A DNA stretch of 16,354 nucleotides from Phycisphaerae bacterium (GTDB lineage Bacteria; Planctomycetota; Phycisphaerae; SM23-33), in contig JALHTV010000152.1 in NCBI GenBank assembly GCA_022866005.1, positions 1 through 16,354 of the forward strand, read 5' to 3'. Below, in pieces: positions 15,067-16,354 of this stretch. Each line of letters starts with the position of its first letter. Position 1 is the first letter of the stretch. The notes under the pieces were generated by a model. That model did no database searches. It saw nothing but the letters and a program-made list of their open reading frames with translations, and was not told the origin of the DNA. The translations under genes and the position numbers were made by a program.

Positions 15067-15077
15067 CGACAACACGG

Positions 15078-15341
15078 CTATCTCTTGCGATACGCATCCT
15101 TGCGGTTCCTGACGGCTCCTATATGGACAACTCCTTTTGCATCATCAATGTGGTACAGAATGCGGTAATCCCCGACATTAGCCCGGTGTTCCCCTCCGCG
15201 ATCTGTCAGTTTCTCGCACCCGTGGTGGCGAGGGTTTTCGGCTAGCTTGTCTATCTCCCCCCCAACTTGCCGTCTGTTCTTGGGTGGGAGCCGCTGGAGT
15301 TCCTTCTTGGCTGACTTCTTTATCTCGATCCTATATGCCAT
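15078..15341 (-). CDS. RelE/ParE-family toxin of a type II toxin-antitoxin system
   Basis: An 87-aa protein that begins 3 bp after the antitoxin stop, so it is translationally coupled. Motifs fit the RelE/ParE superfamily (PF05016): YRIEIKKSAKKELQRLP with a conserved helix, LAENPRHHGCEKL, then RANVGDYRILYHIDD and a C-terminal AVRNRKDAYRKR. The Arg of GDYRI and the Arg/Lys/Tyr cluster at the end match positions used by ribosome-dependent mRNA nucleases such as RelE. ParE-type gyrase inhibitors share the fold, so the target is not settled. It is normally held inactive by the antitoxin. It looks intact, with usual length. Base composition here is less GC-rich than the envelope genes, which hints at transfer. 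Confidence 0.9.
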   Translation of the reverse strand: MAYRIEIKKSAKKELQRLPPKNRRQVGGEIDKLAENPRHHGCEKLTDRGGEHRANVGDYRILYHIDDAKGVVHIGAVRNRKDAYRKR

Positions 15342-15344
15342 GGG

Positions 15345-15587
15345 CTACAGCCCTAACTCCAATTTCACCTTTTCCCATGGCTCTCCGGGTTCTTTCATTC
15401 GTTTCCGAAGCAGTGCCAAGTCGGCCTTTTTTTCGATTTCCTCCAGAATCTCCGCATCATCCAGGGAAACCAAAACGGCCCGCCCCTTCCCTTTCCGCCC
15501 TATAACGATCCTTGCGCCGCCGTAGGCAACCTGGTTAACCAGGTCGGCAAATCCGCTTCTGGCTTGTGTGACAGATACCATTGTCAT
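15345..15587 (-). CDS. Phd/YefM-family antitoxin
   Basis: An 80-aa antitoxin, first gene of the pair. The frame runs upstream to 15665 through the promoter, but ATG 15587 is preferred: AGGAG lies 8 nt before it. A second ATG at 15581 is possible. The N-terminal half is a classic Phd/YefM DNA-binding and dimerisation domain (PF02604): VSVTQARSGFADLVNQVAYG, then RIVIGRKGKGRAVLVSLDDA. The C-terminal part (KADLALLRKRMKEPGEPWEK) is the toxin-wrapping tail. It should neutralise the downstream RelE/ParE toxin and repress its own operon by binding the four-copy GTAC repeat directly upstream. Confidence 0.9.
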   Translation of the reverse strand: MTMVSVTQARSGFADLVNQVAYGGARIVIGRKGKGRAVLVSLDDAEILEEIEKKADLALLRKRMKEPGEPWEKVKLELGL

Positions 15588-15597
15588 GGCCTGGACT

Positions 15598-15633
15598 CCT
15601 GTGTACGTCATGTACACCATGTACGTCCTGTAC
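15598..15633 (-). promoter_or_regulatory. four tandem 9-bp GTAC repeats, probable antitoxin operator
   Basis: Four GTAC cores lie exactly 9 bp apart (15603-15606, 15612-15615, 15621-15624, 15630-15633). Read leftward, the units are GTACAGGAC, GTACATGGT, GTACATGAC and GTACACAGG. They sit between the -10 box and the ribosome binding site, covering the expected transcription start, so bound protein would block initiation. Phd/YefM antitoxins bind short palindromic cores in repeated arrays, and GTAC is a known YefM-type core. The last unit overlaps the AGGAG of the antitoxin gene. Confidence 0.75.
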
Positions 15634-15636
15634 TTA

Positions 15637-15665
15637 ATTATCGGATAGGTCTGTTCAATTGTCAA
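15637..15665 (-). promoter_or_regulatory. near-consensus sigma70 promoter of the toxin-antitoxin operon
   Basis: On the minus strand TTGACA (15665-15660) and GATAAT (15642-15637) are separated by 17 bp: a perfect -35, a -10 with one mismatch, and ideal spacing. Transcription should begin near 15630, inside the operator repeats. Such a strong promoter fits an operon that is mostly self-repressed. Confidence 0.8.
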
Positions 15666-15989
15666 GCTATTTGCGGTAGCCTTTTAGGAATCCTGCTAAC
15701 ATGTTTTACGTGCTGTGGTTGTGAAGCTCCCCCCGAAGTAACGAATGTCGATATTGGCGTCATTGCATTGACAATCAACCCGTCCCCAAAACCAATCAGG
15801 ACGGGCTCGTGGCAGGGCTCGCCGGGCGCCTTATGCATCAGATCATTTGCGTGCCTTTTGTCCAAACTGCGCCACTGCCGAGAGCAGAAAGGGCACAGCC
15901 AATGCCGGACACCGTGGTGCAGACCGGGTTGTCGGCTTTCTTTGTGTCCTCTGTGCCCTCTGTGGTTCAGTCTTTTGTTGTGAGAAGCG
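15666..15989. other. intergenic region between toxin-antitoxin promoter and SIS gene
   Basis: About 320 bp without a supported gene. It holds the CACAGAGG-type repeat near its right end. On the plus strand, around 15680-15790, a hydrophobic stretch followed by CCGCEAPPEVTNV resembles a lipoprotein N-terminus, but there is no start codon, no ribosome binding site, and the frame runs on into the repeat. It may be a relic. A 67-codon minus-strand frame here has no support. Confidence 0.4.
15941..15968 (-). repeat. 9-bp-period CACAGAGG repeat behind the SIS gene
   Basis: Read on the minus strand, the sequence is GAA followed by CCACAGAGG, GCACAGAGG and ACACAAA: a 9-bp unit repeated about 2.7 times, with decay at the far end. 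It starts 21 nt after the TAG of the SIS gene and shares GAACCACAGAG with the element behind the DUF4954 gene. Confidence 0.65.
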
Positions 15990-16354
15990 CTAGCCGGTGA
16001 TGTATTCGTTGCCCACCTTGCGGGCGCGATGGGGTTTGTCGAGGTTGATGTTCATCCGCATCCCGATCTCCACCAGCAGGTTCCAGCCGGTGCACAGATA
16101 GACGTACGGGGCCATCTCTCCGGCCGCCGGCACGCGGAGGGTCGGCAGGGGCGTCGCCCGGTCGGCCAGGGCCACGACCGTCAACCCCACGCCCTTGACC
16201 AGCACCTCCTGGAACTTCTCGATCTCCGCGTCGATGGGGTCCACGATGAACACGACGTCGTTTTTCTCCATGACCTCCTCGATGCCGTGGACGGCGTAGG
16301 TGCCCTCCAGGTAATCGGACTTCTTGCGCGTGATCTCGTTGGTCTTGAGCGTCA
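15990..16354 (-). CDS. SIS-domain (sugar isomerase/GlmS-like) protein, C-terminal part
   Basis: The frame is open from the right edge to a TAG at 15990; the visible 120 residues are the C-terminus of a longer protein. They fit the last SIS (sugar isomerase) half-domain: RKKSDYLEGTYAVHGIEEVM gives the usual E-x-x-H-G-type helix, followed by strand NDVVFIVDPIDAE, helix IEKFQEVLVKGVGLTVVALA, then a LLVEIGMRMNINLDKPHR tail. The NLDKPxxxxKxVxxx ending is typical of GlmS-like and related aldose/ketose phosphate isomerases. The substrate cannot be told without the N-terminal half. An internal ATG at 16271 is not the start. Its 3' end carries the CACAGAGG repeat. Confidence 0.8.
   Translation of the reverse strand, partial: TLKTNEITRKKSDYLEGTYAVHGIEEVMEKNDVVFIVDPIDAEIEKFQEVLVKGVGLTVVALADRATPLPTLRVPAAGEMAPYVYLCTGWNLLVEIGMRMNINLDKPHRARKVGNEYITG

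Noticed and set aside
14736..15077. CRISPR array, tRNA or transposase remnant in the accessory segment
   Set aside because: No regular repeat-spacer pattern, no cloverleaf and no transposase motif was found; the coding trace fits the small-protein relic instead.

Overview
The window is 16.4 kb of high-GC bacterial DNA with dense, Gram-negative-type gene content: lipoproteins with clear lipoboxes, periplasmic proteins, a membrane histidine kinase, and AGGAG-type ribosome binding sites. A PQQ-repeat lipoprotein, a DUF4954 beta-helix protein and several orphan secreted families together suggest a planctomycete of the Phycisphaerae type. That placement is an inference from gene content, not from a marker gene.

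Layout. Positions 1-2451 carry minus-strand genes: a CsgG-like lipoprotein (1429-2451), a 91-aa helical protein (934-1209) and a PQQ-repeat lipoprotein that runs off the left edge. Divergent from these, 2654-7999 is a five-gene plus-strand operon, each gene with its own Shine-Dalgarno: a CsgG/TPR lipoprotein, a secreted protein with three tandem LPP20-type domains, a small lipoprotein, and two FlgT-like paralogues. Positions 12201-8090 (minus) hold a two-gene unit: a fused periplasmic binding protein (ABC_sub_bind domain plus PstS-like domain) followed by a dCACHE-HAMP histidine kinase. A DUF4954 protein (12534-14735, plus) follows. The segment 14736-15989 looks accessory: a decayed small gene, then a Phd/YefM-RelE/ParE toxin-antitoxin pair with a near-consensus promoter and a four-copy GTAC operator. 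The right edge holds the C-terminal part of a SIS-domain protein (minus).

How the genes may work together. The strongest candidate for an undescribed system is the envelope locus at 1429-7999. It combines CsgG/FlgO-type lipoproteins, an LPP20 (FlgP-type) protein and FlgT-like proteins, which is the same fold set as the H-ring/outer-membrane disk around some polar flagella, but no flagellar gene is visible here. The second candidate is the binding-protein fusion with its kinase, which looks like a ligand-sensing pair with no response regulator in view.

Two smaller points also stand out. A GAACCACAGAG element lies 21-23 nt behind the stop codons of both convergent genes that flank the accessory segment. 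A 19-bp hairpin sits inside the envelope operon just before the first FlgT-like gene.
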